From JAGLTZ01 sp964637695 (lineage in GTDB: Bacteria > Blakebacterota > Blakebacteria > Blakebacterales > Blakebacteraceae): a DNA stretch of 64,000 nucleotides. The stretch spans positions 1-64,000 of the forward strand of contig CAZWVF010000006.1 in the NCBI GenBank assembly GCA_964637695.1. Reading direction: 5' to 3'. Below, piece after piece: positions 16,147 to 25,384 of the stretch (position 1 is the stretch's first letter; the number at the start of each line of letters is the position of its first letter). A program made the translations under genes and the position numbers. The notes under the pieces are model-generated. The model was not told the DNA's origin and searched no databases. It worked only from the letters and a program-made list of their open reading frames with translations.

Positions 16147-17871
16147 ATGCTTAAATCTCTGCACGTCCGCAATTTTGCAGTTATCGAAGACGCCGAACTG
16201 GAACTCGATCCGACTCTGACTGTATTGACCGGTGAGACAGGAGCCGGCAAATCGATTCTTATCGGCGCTCTGCAGCTGCTGCTGGGAGATCGGGCATCAA
16301 CAGATCAGATACGCAAGGGAACCGAGAAAGCCCTTATTCAGGGGGAATTCCTGATAGAAGAGAACCACCCCTCTCTTGATAAGCTTGAGGAGCTGGGGAT
16401 CGAACTGGATGAGGGGCGGCTGATTGTAAGACGGGAGGTGGGCAGGGAGGTGCGCAGCAGAGCATTTCTGAATGACACCCTGGTAACCGTAGGTGCACTG
16501 AGAGAGACCTGCGAAACCCTGGTTGATCTGCACGGTCAGCACGACCATCAGTCTCTGCTTCATCCCTCACAGCATCTGCTCCTTCTGGATGAGTTCGCAG
16601 GACTGTCTGAAAACCGTGAGTCCTATTCCCGCAAACTGATCGAGTACAGGGAGACGAAAGATCACCTGGAGGATCTCCATCAACAGGAGCGGGAGCTGGC
16701 CGAGAGAATGGAGCTTTATGAATTCCAGCTTGGAGAGCTGGACGAACTCAATCCGCTTGAAGGTGAAGATGAGGAACTCGAAAAGGAATTAAGGATTCTC
16801 GAAGGTGCCGAACAGCTTCAGACGGGCTTCGCCGAAATCATTGAGACCCTTTCTGAAGGTGAAGGTGCTCTGCTCGATCGTCTTGAAGGCCCACGATCGC
16901 TCCTGGCAGATCTCTCGGGCATAGACAGCAAGCTTGAAGATACCGGAAAGCTGATCGATGATGCCCGCCTGACGCTGCAGGAGGTCGTTCACTCGGCACA
17001 GAGCTATCTGGATGCGTTCGACCTCGATAATGAACGACTTGAACAGGCCAGAAACCGGTATTCTGAACTGATCCACCTGGCCAGGAAATACGGCGGCAGC
17101 CTGCCGGCCATGATCACCAGGAGAGAGGAACTGCGCAGAGAGCTGGAGAAGGGCAGGGAGATTAACAGTGAGGCTGCAGGACTTGAAGTGCAGGTCGAAA
17201 GCCTGAAAAAAGAAGCATCACGACTCGCCACGGAACTGAGCGGCGAGAGGAAAAAGGCTGTTAAGGACCTGCAGAAAAGAGTGGATAAAGAGCTGGGACA
17301 CCTTGCCATGTCAGAGTCCTCGTTCACAGTAAGTGTTGAAGCACGTGAAGATCCCGAAGGATTGCTGGTGGACGAAGGGGGACGGTCCTGCATCGCGGGA
17401 CCGTCCGGTATCGATCGGGTGGTATTCAACCTGCGTACCTCACCCGAGGCTGATTTGATGCCTCTTCAGAAAGTTGCCTCAGGTGGTGAGATCAGCAGGG
17501 TAATGCTGGCCCTTAAGAGTGTATTCGGAGCCTCATCACGCGTATCAACGCTGGTATTTGATGAGATAGACAGCGGGATTGGCGGTAGAACTGCAGATAG
17601 AGTCGCCGAGAAGCTGTCTCTGCTGGCTGAAAAGCACCAGGTTCTGACGATAACTCATCTGCCTCAGATAGCCCGCCGGGGCCGTCGTCATCTGGTAGTT
17701 GAAAAGACAATTGATGGCGGAGTTGCGCAGGCACGTATACGTTGTGTGGAAGGCGAGCAGCGAACGGAGGCACTGGCCGTGCTTATGAGTGGCGATGCCG
17801 AAGCCGAAACCATCCTCGACCATGCCCGGGTGATGCTTGACAAGAAAAGGGAAGGGGAATCCACAGCATGA
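16147..17871 (+). CDS. recN: DNA repair protein RecN (SMC-like ATPase)
   Basis: RecN holds broken DNA ends during recombinational repair. The N-terminal Walker A is LTGETGAGKSILIGALQLLLGDR (about residues 25-50). A long coiled-coil middle (about 150-390) contains charged heptad repeats. The C-terminal half has SGGEISRVMLALK (ABC signature), LVFDEIDSGIGGRTA (Walker B) and an ITHLPQIA H-loop. Length (574 residues) matches the family. The stop codon overlaps the ATG of pgsA by 4 bp. Confidence 0.95.
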   Translation: MLKSLHVRNFAVIEDAELELDPTLTVLTGETGAGKSILIGALQLLLGDRASTDQIRKGTEKALIQGEFLIEENHPSLDKLEELGIELDEGRLIVRREVGREVRSRAFLNDTLVTVGALRETCETLVDLHGQHDHQSLLHPSQHLLLLDEFAGLSENRESYSRKLIEYRETKDHLEDLHQQERELAERMELYEFQLGELDELNPLEGEDEELEKELRILEGAEQLQTGFAEIIETLSEGEGALLDRLEGPRSLLADLSGIDSKLEDTGKLIDDARLTLQEVVHSAQSYLDAFDLDNERLEQARNRYSELIHLARKYGGSLPAMITRREELRRELEKGREINSEAAGLEVQVESLKKEASRLATELSGERKKAVKDLQKRVDKELGHLAMSESSFTVSVEAREDPEGLLVDEGGRSCIAGPSGIDRVVFNLRTSPEADLMPLQKVASGGEISRVMLALKSVFGASSRVSTLVFDEIDSGIGGRTADRVAEKLSLLAEKHQVLTITHLPQIARRGRRHLVVEKTIDGGVAQARIRCVEGEQRTEALAVLMSGDAEAETILDHARVMLDKKREGESTA

Positions 17872-18527
17872 AGCAGGCCATCGATCAGACCCGTCAGATG
17901 TGGAACGAGTCTGACCAGAGGAAGACGAAACGACAGGAACTGCTGGAGAAGGACCGTATCTTCACCCTTGCCAACCTGCTGTCGGTCGTGCGCCTGTTTC
18001 TTCTGCCATTCGTGCTGGCCGCTTTACTGGTTAACCGGCACGATTACGACCTGATTGCATTCGGACTCATCGTTCTGGCGGGTTTGACAGACTATCTCGA
18101 CGGAGTCGCGGCGCGCAGGAGAGATGAGATAAGCCAGCTTGGCAAGATCATCGATCCTGTGGCAGACAAGATTTTTGTCGCTTTCCTCGGCTTTATTTTA
18201 ATCCTGCTCAGAGGACTTCCGATCTGGTTTGTAGCAATATTCCTTATCCGGGATTTCCTGATTCTGACCGTCTCCTATCTGCTTTTTCTCAACCGCGATA
18301 TCGTTATCACCAGCAGTTTCCTGGGGAAGGCTACAACCGTCGTTCTGCTGGTGACTCTGGTACTCTATACGGTACGTCTCGAAGAGATCGGTTTACCACT
18401 GGTATACGTAAGCACCGCTCTTGTAATTATCAGCGGACTGCTGATGCTCCGTAATTTCGTTCTGCTGATGCGCCAGCTGATGAGCGCCAGGGATGCTGTG
18501 GAGGAGCAGCCGGCTGAACCAGGCTGA
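17868..18527 (+). CDS. pgsA: CDP-alcohol phosphatidyltransferase (PgsA-like)
   Basis: The 219-residue membrane protein carries the CDP-alcohol phosphotransferase signature D-G-x2-A-R-x8-G-x3-D-x3-D in LDGVAARRRDEISQLGKIIDPVADK (about residues 80-105). Several hydrophobic helices flank it. PgsA enzymes join glycerol 3-phosphate to CDP-diacylglycerol to make phosphatidylglycerol phosphate; a related headgroup is possible since the motif is shared by the whole family. A polar N-terminal extension of about 30 residues (MKQAIDQTRQMWNESDQRKT) precedes the first helix. It overlaps recN by 4 bp and lies 17 bp before uvrC. Confidence 0.85.
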   Translation: MKQAIDQTRQMWNESDQRKTKRQELLEKDRIFTLANLLSVVRLFLLPFVLAALLVNRHDYDLIAFGLIVLAGLTDYLDGVAARRRDEISQLGKIIDPVADKIFVAFLGFILILLRGLPIWFVAIFLIRDFLILTVSYLLFLNRDIVITSSFLGKATTVVLLVTLVLYTVRLEEIGLPLVYVSTALVIISGLLMLRNFVLLMRQLMSARDAVEEQPAEPG

Positions 18528-18544
18528 CAAGTTTCAATAATGAG

Positions 18545-20425
18545 TTGCAGGTGATCGAATTGAGCTCAGGCAAAAAGAGCGGGCAAAAGTCTGATTTTTT
18601 AAAAGGCCCCATACTCGAATCGATCCCGCACCGAATGGGCGTCTACTTTCTGAAGGATCGCGGGGACAAGATTATTTACGTAGGGAAAGCGGTAGACCTT
18701 CGGTCCCGTATACAGTCGCATCTTTCGGGCGCTACGACCCACGCAAAACCAGACACATTTGCATCTCAGATTATCGATGTTGATTTCATACCATGCGAAA
18801 CGGAAGTTGAAGCCCTGATCCTCGAACAGAACCTGATCAAGGAGCATCAGCCCAGGTACAACATCGATCTGAAGGACGATAAGCGTTATCCCTACCTGAA
18901 ACTGACCGATGAGGATTACCCCCGGGTATTCAAGACCAGAGAGGTCTCGGACGACGGCGCGAGATACTTCGGTCCCTATACCAGCTCTGCCGCTATGGAA
19001 AGCATGCTGAAGACCCTGCTCTCCATCTTCCCGGTGCGTACATGTGATTACGAAATTCCCTTCAGGGATCCCTCGATGCGGGAGTGTCTGGAATTCCACA
19101 TTGGCCGCTGTGAGGCTCCCTGCACCAGGCGGGTAGATCTGGAGCATTACAGGAAGATGGCGGATGAAATTGAAATGTTCCTGGAAGGGCACACAGAAAG
19201 CCTGCTGGAAAACATGGAGGAGGAGATGAATGCCGCTTCCACGAATCGGAATTATGAACACGCCGGGGTGGTCAGAAACAGGATCAGGGCAATCCGGCGT
19301 TCCACTCAACGCCAGAGAGTTATTGCCGAAAAGAGGATAGACTTCGATGTCATCGCACACGCCCGTGAATCAACGTCCGGCGTGGGCGTAATCCTTCAGG
19401 TTAGGGAGGGCCGGTTGATCGGCCGGGATACCTATTCCCTGTCGGCACCGTTGATGCAGCAGGATGGCGAAATGCTTTCAGGGCTGATGATCCGGCACTA
19501 TCTGAGAGCCATTTATATTCCCTCAATTGTGTATCTGCCCATCACCCTGCCTGACAGAGCTTTACTGGAGAAGATATTGAGCACGAAAGCCGGACGACGG
19601 ATTTACGTCAGGCTCGCCCGCCAGGGAGCAGCTTCGGCCGTATCAGAGATGGCATTCACTGATGCCCGGTTCAGACTCCGCGACATTCAGCTGAAATCTG
19701 TCCGCAGAGAGGATTTCATTCCACGCGGCGTTCAGCAGCTGCAGGAAGAGCTCGACCTGCCCAGGGCCCCCGAACTGATCGAAGCGATAGATGTCAGCCA
19801 TATGCAGGGTTCAGATGCAGTAGCTGCGGTCGTTGCGTTCAAAAAGGGAACACCGTTGAAGAACCGGTACCGGAAACTGAAGCTGCGCAGTACCAAGGAG
19901 GGTGACGACCCGGCCGGCATAGCAGAAGCCGTCGAAAGGCACTTTAAAAGGCTTCTCGATGAGAAGGGCCGCGACCAGCTTCCAGATCTGCTGTTGATCG
20001 ATGGTGGGCCGACCCAGCTGGCAGCGGCAGTTCAGGTCCTGAATTCACTGGATATCGATCGTGAGAGAATGCCCGTGCTCGGGCTCGCCAAACGGCTGGA
20101 AGAGATCTACATGCCGGGCGTGGAGGGTCCGCAGTCGCTGGCTCGCAGGACACCCGCCATCAGACTTCTGCAGAGGGTAAGGGATGAGGTCCATCGATTT
20201 GCCCTGGGTTATCATCGCCAGAAGAGATCGGGCCGGGTAAAGGCTACCCTGCTGACCGAGGTGCCGGGTGTAGGCGCCAAACGGGCCGGAAAGATCCTGC
20301 AGGCCTTTGGAAGCGTGACCAGGATGATGCAATCCGGGGAAGAGGCACTGGCCAGAGTCGACGGTGTTGGTCCGGTTCTGGCCAGGAGGATCATGGACGC
20401 CATGGGTGGAAAAAGCAGGAAATGA
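18545..20425 (+). CDS. uvrC: Excinuclease ABC subunit UvrC
   Basis: UvrC cuts damaged DNA on both sides of the lesion in nucleotide excision repair with UvrA and UvrB. The GIY-YIG domain appears near residue 30-100 (GVYFLKDRGDKIIYVGKAV). A UVR motif is near 205-245 (ENMEEEMNAASTNRNYEHAG). The RNase H-like nuclease domain includes EAIDVSHMQGSDAVAAVVAF and LLIDGGPTQLAAA, and a helix-hairpin-helix pair ends the protein (TEVPGVGAKRAGKILQAF). At 626 residues it is full length. The start could be TTG 18545 or GTG 18551; no strong ribosome site decides. Its stop overlaps the ATG of the recombinase gene. Confidence 0.95.
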   Translation: MQVIELSSGKKSGQKSDFLKGPILESIPHRMGVYFLKDRGDKIIYVGKAVDLRSRIQSHLSGATTHAKPDTFASQIIDVDFIPCETEVEALILEQNLIKEHQPRYNIDLKDDKRYPYLKLTDEDYPRVFKTREVSDDGARYFGPYTSSAAMESMLKTLLSIFPVRTCDYEIPFRDPSMRECLEFHIGRCEAPCTRRVDLEHYRKMADEIEMFLEGHTESLLENMEEEMNAASTNRNYEHAGVVRNRIRAIRRSTQRQRVIAEKRIDFDVIAHARESTSGVGVILQVREGRLIGRDTYSLSAPLMQQDGEMLSGLMIRHYLRAIYIPSIVYLPITLPDRALLEKILSTKAGRRIYVRLARQGAASAVSEMAFTDARFRLRDIQLKSVRREDFIPRGVQQLQEELDLPRAPELIEAIDVSHMQGSDAVAAVVAFKKGTPLKNRYRKLKLRSTKEGDDPAGIAEAVERHFKRLLDEKGRDQLPDLLLIDGGPTQLAAAVQVLNSLDIDRERMPVLGLAKRLEEIYMPGVEGPQSLARRTPAIRLLQRVRDEVHRFALGYHRQKRSGRVKATLLTEVPGVGAKRAGKILQAFGSVTRMMQSGEEALARVDGVGPVLARRIMDAMGGKSRK

Positions 20426-21321
20426 GCGGGGGCGATCGAAAAACGGCCGATCAGTTCCTCGATCACCTTGCGGTGGAAAGGAACCTCTCGCCCAATACAA
20501 TCGATGCATACCGGCACGACCTCTCCAGGTTTCTGGAATTCCTCGAATCGGGCGGTTCCGGTGTGCACGATGTGCGGGCGGTTGACATTGAAAAGTTCAT
20601 CCGCTCTCTCAGAAGCGAGAGCCTAAGTGCCGGAAGCGTGGTGCGCAGCCTGTCAGCCATACGTACCTTCTACAGGTTTCTGCAGACTGAGGGTGTTACC
20701 GACCACGATCCCACAAAGCAGATCGAACGTCCGCGACTCTGGAAAAAGCTGCCAGTCGTGCTGGATATCTTCGAAATCGAATCCCTCCTCGATCAGCCCG
20801 ACATGGAGAGTGACCTCGGGATAAGAGACCGGGCAATGCTGGAGCTGGCGTATGCGGCCGGGCTGAGAGTAACCGAGATACTTCAGGTGACAATTCACGG
20901 CCTGGACATGAATGAAGGGCTTGTCCGGGTCATGGGGAAGGGCAGAAAAGAGCGCCTGGTTCCGGTCGGACGTGTTGCGCTCGATTATGTGGGACGATAC
21001 ATCGACGGTCCCCGCAGGAGGCTTTCTCAGAAAGGAGAGAGGACAGAAGTGCTCTTCCTTAACTTCAGAGGTGCTCCCTTGAGCCGGATGGGATTCTGGA
21101 AGATACTGCAGAAATACGTGGATGCAGCCGGCATCAAAAGGAAATGCACTCCTCATACTCTGAGACACTCATTTGCCACTCACCTGCTGGAGGGTGGGGC
21201 AGATCTCAGGGCGGTGCAGGAAATGCTGGGTCATGCAGACATCGCAACGACCCAGATATACACACGGGTCGATCGCTCGTATCTCAAGGAAATTCATAAA
21301 ACGTTCCATCCACGGGGATGA
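20422..21321 (+). CDS. xerD: Site-specific tyrosine recombinase XerD/XerC
   Basis: The 299-residue protein has the Xer N-terminal SAM-like domain (FLDHLAVERNLSPNTIDAY) and a catalytic domain with the full set Arg149, Lys173, His245-x-x-Arg248, His271 and nucleophile Tyr280. The motif TPHTLRHSFATHLLEGG is typical of Xer proteins. These recombinases resolve chromosome dimers at dif under FtsK control. A strong dif-like site lies 17 kb downstream at 37920-37947. Whether this copy is XerC or XerD cannot be settled without a second paralogue; XerD is the slightly better guess. It overlaps uvrC by 4 bp and the cca gene by 4 bp. Confidence 0.92.
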   Translation: MSGGDRKTADQFLDHLAVERNLSPNTIDAYRHDLSRFLEFLESGGSGVHDVRAVDIEKFIRSLRSESLSAGSVVRSLSAIRTFYRFLQTEGVTDHDPTKQIERPRLWKKLPVVLDIFEIESLLDQPDMESDLGIRDRAMLELAYAAGLRVTEILQVTIHGLDMNEGLVRVMGKGRKERLVPVGRVALDYVGRYIDGPRRRLSQKGERTEVLFLNFRGAPLSRMGFWKILQKYVDAAGIKRKCTPHTLRHSFATHLLEGGADLRAVQEMLGHADIATTQIYTRVDRSYLKEIHKTFHPRG

Positions 21322-22658
21322 ACAGCTTCGACACCAGATATGAACCGGTTTTCCCGGAGTCCGGCAGTGACCTGGGCGGGATGATGCATTCCCGGCTGCC
21401 CGCTGAAACCATTCATATTCTGGAGTCCGTTGCAGGCTGTTCATCCAGGGTCGGGATACCGGCATATGCCGTGGGTGGTCCCATCAGAGATCTGCTGCTC
21501 AACCGGCCCGTCATCGACATGGACGTCGTGGTTGAAGGGGATGGGATAAGGTTCGCAGCGGAACTCGCCTCTGAGTGCCGGGGTAAACTGGTGGAGTACG
21601 CCAGGTTCGGTACCGCTCTCGTTGTGATGCCCGGTGGCATCAAGGTCGATGTAACCACCGCCAGGGAGGAAAGCTATATCAAACCGGGCGCTCTTCCGGA
21701 TGTAGAACCGGGTACGCTGGAAAAGGATCTTTTCAGGCGTGATTTCACCATCAACGCAATGGCGATACAGCTCGGACCGGAACGATTCGGCTGTTTTATA
21801 GATTTGTACGGAGGGATATCTGATCTGGCGCGTGGAATAATCCGCGTACTGCACGACGGTTCATTCAAGGATGATCCCACGCGGATACTGCGCGCGATCC
21901 GGTTCGAAACCCGATACGGTTTCACAATAGAAGAGGGCACGGCTGCCAACCTGGCGGAATCTGTGGAAGACGGCATGCTGGCAGAAGTCAGTCCTCAGCG
22001 GCTCAGAGAGGAGATCGTCGCGATCCTGAAGGAGGAGGGTGCCTCTGCAGCGGTGGAGCATCTCAACAGGTCCGGAGTTTTGAGTGCTCTCTTCGGCGAT
22101 CGATTCATTTATCCCGACTCTGTTGAGGATCTTTTTGAAAAGGCGTGCAGCGCCGCAGACTGGTACCTGGAGATGGCGGAGACGATCCCCCTTGAGGAGC
22201 TGTCAAAATGGCGGCTCAGGTGGTTGATCCTGATGGGCGGTACGGCGCCGGAAGTCACCATTGATCTGAGCAACAGATTTCATCTTGGCAAACCTGTGGC
22301 AAAGGCAGTTGGTGAGGTGCACGAGCGGCTGCCGGCAATCCGCGAATACCTCTCAGACGGAAAGGATACTGCCGTCAGCTTCATCTATCGCCTGATGGAG
22401 GGTGTTTCACCCGAAGTTCTTCTATATGCTGCTGCACTGGCCGGCAGAGAAAACACACTTGAAATAATCGAACATTATCTCTTGGAAATACGTCCAATAG
22501 AAGCGTTCGTAAACGGAAACAACCTGAAGGAGATCGGCGTTGCGGAAGGCCCGTTGATGGGAGAGATCCTCCGTCTACTTTTCGACAAGCAGCTCGATGG
22601 AGTCATCAGCAGCAGGAATGACGCAATGGAAGAAGCTCGAAAACTGGCTCACATGTAA
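21318..22658 (+). CDS. cca: CCA tRNA nucleotidyltransferase / poly(A) polymerase family
   Basis: The protein adds or repairs the CCA 3' end of tRNA, or adds A tails; members of this class cannot be told apart by motif alone. The class II nucleotidyltransferase head shows VGGPIRDLLLNRPVIDMDVVVEGDG (catalytic acidic pair in DMDVV), RRDFTINAMAIQL, and the DDPTRILRAIRFETRYGF motif. A helical tail follows; no HD domain is seen. At 446 residues it fits the short bacterial class. VGGPIRD replaces the commoner VGGxVRD. ATG at 21318 overlaps xerD; a later ATG (21381) is possible because the first about 20 residues are not conserved. Confidence 0.87.
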   Translation: MNSFDTRYEPVFPESGSDLGGMMHSRLPAETIHILESVAGCSSRVGIPAYAVGGPIRDLLLNRPVIDMDVVVEGDGIRFAAELASECRGKLVEYARFGTALVVMPGGIKVDVTTAREESYIKPGALPDVEPGTLEKDLFRRDFTINAMAIQLGPERFGCFIDLYGGISDLARGIIRVLHDGSFKDDPTRILRAIRFETRYGFTIEEGTAANLAESVEDGMLAEVSPQRLREEIVAILKEEGASAAVEHLNRSGVLSALFGDRFIYPDSVEDLFEKACSAADWYLEMAETIPLEELSKWRLRWLILMGGTAPEVTIDLSNRFHLGKPVAKAVGEVHERLPAIREYLSDGKDTAVSFIYRLMEGVSPEVLLYAAALAGRENTLEIIEHYLLEIRPIEAFVNGNNLKEIGVAEGPLMGEILRLLFDKQLDGVISSRNDAMEEARKLAHM

Positions 22659-22674
22659 CCGGAGTTGATCAATA

Positions 22675-23349
22675 GTGGACATTGTAGATTTTCTGCGACA
22701 GACAATGATTATCCTGCCACCCATCCTGCTGGCACTGACATTCCATGAGTGGGCCCACGCATGGTCGGCGAACAAGCTTGGAGATCCCACAGCCAGACTG
22801 CAGGGACGTCTATCGCTCAATCCAATGGTGCACCTGGATCCTTTCGGTACGCTGGTCCTGATATTGACACAGATGATAGGGTGGGCGAAACCGGTCCCCA
22901 TCGACACAAGATACCTCAGGAACCCGAAGCGCGATCTCTTCTGGATCGCCAGCGCCGGACCACTCGCCAATCTCACAATGGCTCTGGGACTGGGTCTGAT
23001 CATCAGGATCGGCGGTCCCGGTCACTTCATGGGAGCCTATCGTTCCTTCAACATGGGTCTGCCGCTGCAGGGCCTGCCCGAAATATTAAGTGCCATGGTA
23101 TTTCTCTGTTTTTTTATCAATATCGTGCTGGCATGGTTTAACATGATACCGATTCCGCCACTTGATGGGTCGAAGGTGGTGATGCGCTTTCTTTCACCGG
23201 AAGCGACGGTGGCCTATATGCAGTTCAGCCGGTATGGATTCCTGATACTGCTTTTCCTCATATTCGCATTTCGCGGTCTTCTTTACAGTATTCTTTTGCC
23301 GCCTGTCGCACTGACAGGATACCTTTTCGCAGGGATCCGTCTTTTCTGA
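22675..23349 (+). CDS. Site-2 protease-like M50 membrane metalloprotease
   Basis: The 224-residue multi-pass protein has the zinc motif HEWAH (His24-Glu25-x-x-His28) in an early helix (ALTFHEWAHAWSANKLGDPT) and, near the end, a second motif WFNMIPIPPLDGSKVV equal to the NPDG motif of this class. These ligands define M50B (YwhC-like) intramembrane proteases. The start is GTG at 22675, 16 bp after the cca stop. The substrate is unknown; regulated intramembrane proteolysis of a sigma or anti-sigma factor is the usual role for larger relatives. Confidence 0.9.
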   Translation: MDIVDFLRQTMIILPPILLALTFHEWAHAWSANKLGDPTARLQGRLSLNPMVHLDPFGTLVLILTQMIGWAKPVPIDTRYLRNPKRDLFWIASAGPLANLTMALGLGLIIRIGGPGHFMGAYRSFNMGLPLQGLPEILSAMVFLCFFINIVLAWFNMIPIPPLDGSKVVMRFLSPEATVAYMQFSRYGFLILLFLIFAFRGLLYSILLPPVALTGYLFAGIRLF

Positions 23350-23402
23350 GAAGTAACAGGAATGCGGGGAGTTGTTGAAAAATCAGCTGTAAAGGACCAA
23401 TA

Positions 23403-23621
23403 TTGGTACGTCTGAGGCAAAGAGCACGATTTCAGACCGGCAGGAAAGAGACGGTCATCAATGATCAGGCCGTTGAGGGATCGGCCGAGAACACCCCGGG
23501 AAGGCATGTCAGCTTCCAGAGGTTCTCCAGCGTTCGGAACAGACGAATACGCGGCAGGTCACTCCTGATACTGATGGCACTGTGTGCTCTGGTAGTTGTG
23601 GCAATAGCAGTACTGGCCTGA
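23403..23621 (+). CDS. Small basic single-pass membrane protein (uncertain)
   Basis: This 72-residue reading frame starts at a TTG five bases after an AAGGA box. A very basic N-terminus (for example RFSSVRNRRIRGRS) precedes a C-terminal hydrophobic run LLILMALCALVVVAIAVLA ending at the stop. That layout suggests a tail-anchored or C-terminal membrane helix. It fills the 295-bp gap between the M50 protease and pilB on the same strand. No family is recognised and it could be chance. Confidence 0.4.
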   Translation: MVRLRQRARFQTGRKETVINDQAVEGSAENTPGRHVSFQRFSSVRNRRIRGRSLLILMALCALVVVAIAVLA

Positions 23622-23643
23622 GCCGGCAGAGGAAGGATGGAGG

Positions 23644-25344
23644 ATGGCAATCAAACTTGGACAGATGCTCCTGAAGGCAGGTGCGGTAACTCAGGAGCAA
23701 CTCGAGGAAGCGCTGTCCAAGCAGAAAACTGCGGGCGGCACACTTGGCCAGAATCTCATAAGCATGGGAATTCTCACCGAGCAGCAGATCCTTGAGTACC
23801 TCGGGAAGCAGTTGAACGTCGGGGTCATTGAGGTCGATCCAGAGACTCTTGACTATGATGTTGCCGCTCTGATACCTCCCGATGTTGCCAAGAAATTCAA
23901 TGTGGTGGCTGTCGAAAAGAACGGCAACACCCTCACCGTGGCCGCAGCCGATCCCACAAACATCTTCGTTCTCGATTCTATCAAGTTCGTAACCGGATAT
24001 AACGTCATGCCCGCCATAGCTTCTGAGGCATCCATCAAAGCGGCGATCGACAGCCTCTATGTCACCGATGACGGCGTCGATTCAATGGAAGACATTCTGC
24101 GCGATTTCGAAGGTGATGAGCTGGAAGTGCTGGCAGAGGAGGAGGAGCTGGAGGAGGAGGCTCTGGAAGCGGCCCTTTCCGACGCACCCCTGGTCAGGCT
24201 TGTAGACTCGATAATAGTAGACGCTATCCGCAGGGGTGCTTCCGATATCCATATCGAGCCCTACGAGCGGGCGGTACGCGTGCGATACCGGATCGACGGA
24301 ACACTGATCGAGATGTCCCCGATACCATTCAGGCTGAAGGCTGCTGTAGTATCGCGTCTGAAGATCATGTCCGACCTCGATATCTCCGAAAGGCGCGTTC
24401 CCCAGGACGGCCGCATCAAGGTTAAGACGAGAGGCAAGACTGTTGACCTGCGTGTCTCCATCCTTCCTGTGATCTTTGGAGAGAAAGTGGTCATGAGAAT
24501 CCTCGATGCGGGAAGTCTCTCTCTGGATCTGGCGAAACTTGGCTATACCGAAAAGGCGCTGAATGACTTCATGAACGGTATCAGGCAGCCGTATGGGATG
24601 GTTCTGGTCACCGGACCCACCGGTTCGGGAAAATCCACGACACTTTACTCTGCCGTGAGTCTGCTGAACGAACCGGACACGAATATCATGACCGCGGAGG
24701 ATCCTGTTGAATACAACATGGCGGGCATCAACCAGGTCAACGTGCGTTCCGAAATCGGATTGACATTCGCGGCGTCTCTGAGATCCTTCCTGCGGCAGGA
24801 CCCCAACATCATCCTGGTCGGTGAGATCCGGGACCTCGAGACCGGCGAGATCGCAATAAAGGCTGCACTGACCGGACACCTGGTGCTTTCGACCCTCCAC
24901 ACAAATGACTCTGCCAGCACGATCAACAGGATGCTCAACATGGGACTTCCGCCATTCCTGCTGGCATCTTCCCTGCTTGTGATCCAGGCTCAGCGTCTTG
25001 TACGCAGGTTGTGCGGTGAATGCAAGAAGCCCGCCGATCTGACCAAGGATCAGATACAGATGTTCGAGATCACAGATGAGCAGGTCAAGAACGCCACCGT
25101 ATTCGAAAAAGACGGCTGCTCAGTATGCAACCATACAGGCTACAAGGGCAGGATGGGGGTATATGAAGTGCTTCCCTTGACCCCGACAATCAGGCAGATG
25201 ATCCTGGATGAATCTGACACATACGCAATCAAGAGGACTGCCGTAGAAGAGGGTATGCTCACCCTGAGAGCAGATGCTGTGCAGAAATGGCTGAGCGGGA
25301 TAACCTCTTTCGAAGAGATTCTGAGAGAAACGGCCGAAGCCTGA
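23644..25344 (+). CDS. pilB: Type IV pilus assembly ATPase PilB (GspE family)
   Basis: PilB powers pilus extension. The N-terminal GspE/MshEN domain (about residues 1-150) leads into the AAA-type ATPase. Walker A is GPTGSGKST near residue 324, followed by the Asp and His boxes, including RQDPNIILVGEIRDLETGEIA and HLVLSTLHTNDSASTI. A tetracysteine zinc site is seen in CGECKKP and CSVCNHTGYKGRMG. Length (566 residues) fits the family. It is followed by pilT, pilC, a histidine kinase and a sigma-54 regulator in the same direction, forming a pilus motor cluster. Confidence 0.95.
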   Translation: MAIKLGQMLLKAGAVTQEQLEEALSKQKTAGGTLGQNLISMGILTEQQILEYLGKQLNVGVIEVDPETLDYDVAALIPPDVAKKFNVVAVEKNGNTLTVAAADPTNIFVLDSIKFVTGYNVMPAIASEASIKAAIDSLYVTDDGVDSMEDILRDFEGDELEVLAEEEELEEEALEAALSDAPLVRLVDSIIVDAIRRGASDIHIEPYERAVRVRYRIDGTLIEMSPIPFRLKAAVVSRLKIMSDLDISERRVPQDGRIKVKTRGKTVDLRVSILPVIFGEKVVMRILDAGSLSLDLAKLGYTEKALNDFMNGIRQPYGMVLVTGPTGSGKSTTLYSAVSLLNEPDTNIMTAEDPVEYNMAGINQVNVRSEIGLTFAASLRSFLRQDPNIILVGEIRDLETGEIAIKAALTGHLVLSTLHTNDSASTINRMLNMGLPPFLLASSLLVIQAQRLVRRLCGECKKPADLTKDQIQMFEITDEQVKNATVFEKDGCSVCNHTGYKGRMGVYEVLPLTPTIRQMILDESDTYAIKRTAVEEGMLTLRADAVQKWLSGITSFEEILRETAEA

Positions 25345-25384
25345 TCGAAGGATGCTGAAGATCCGGCAATAGAGAAGGACAGAT

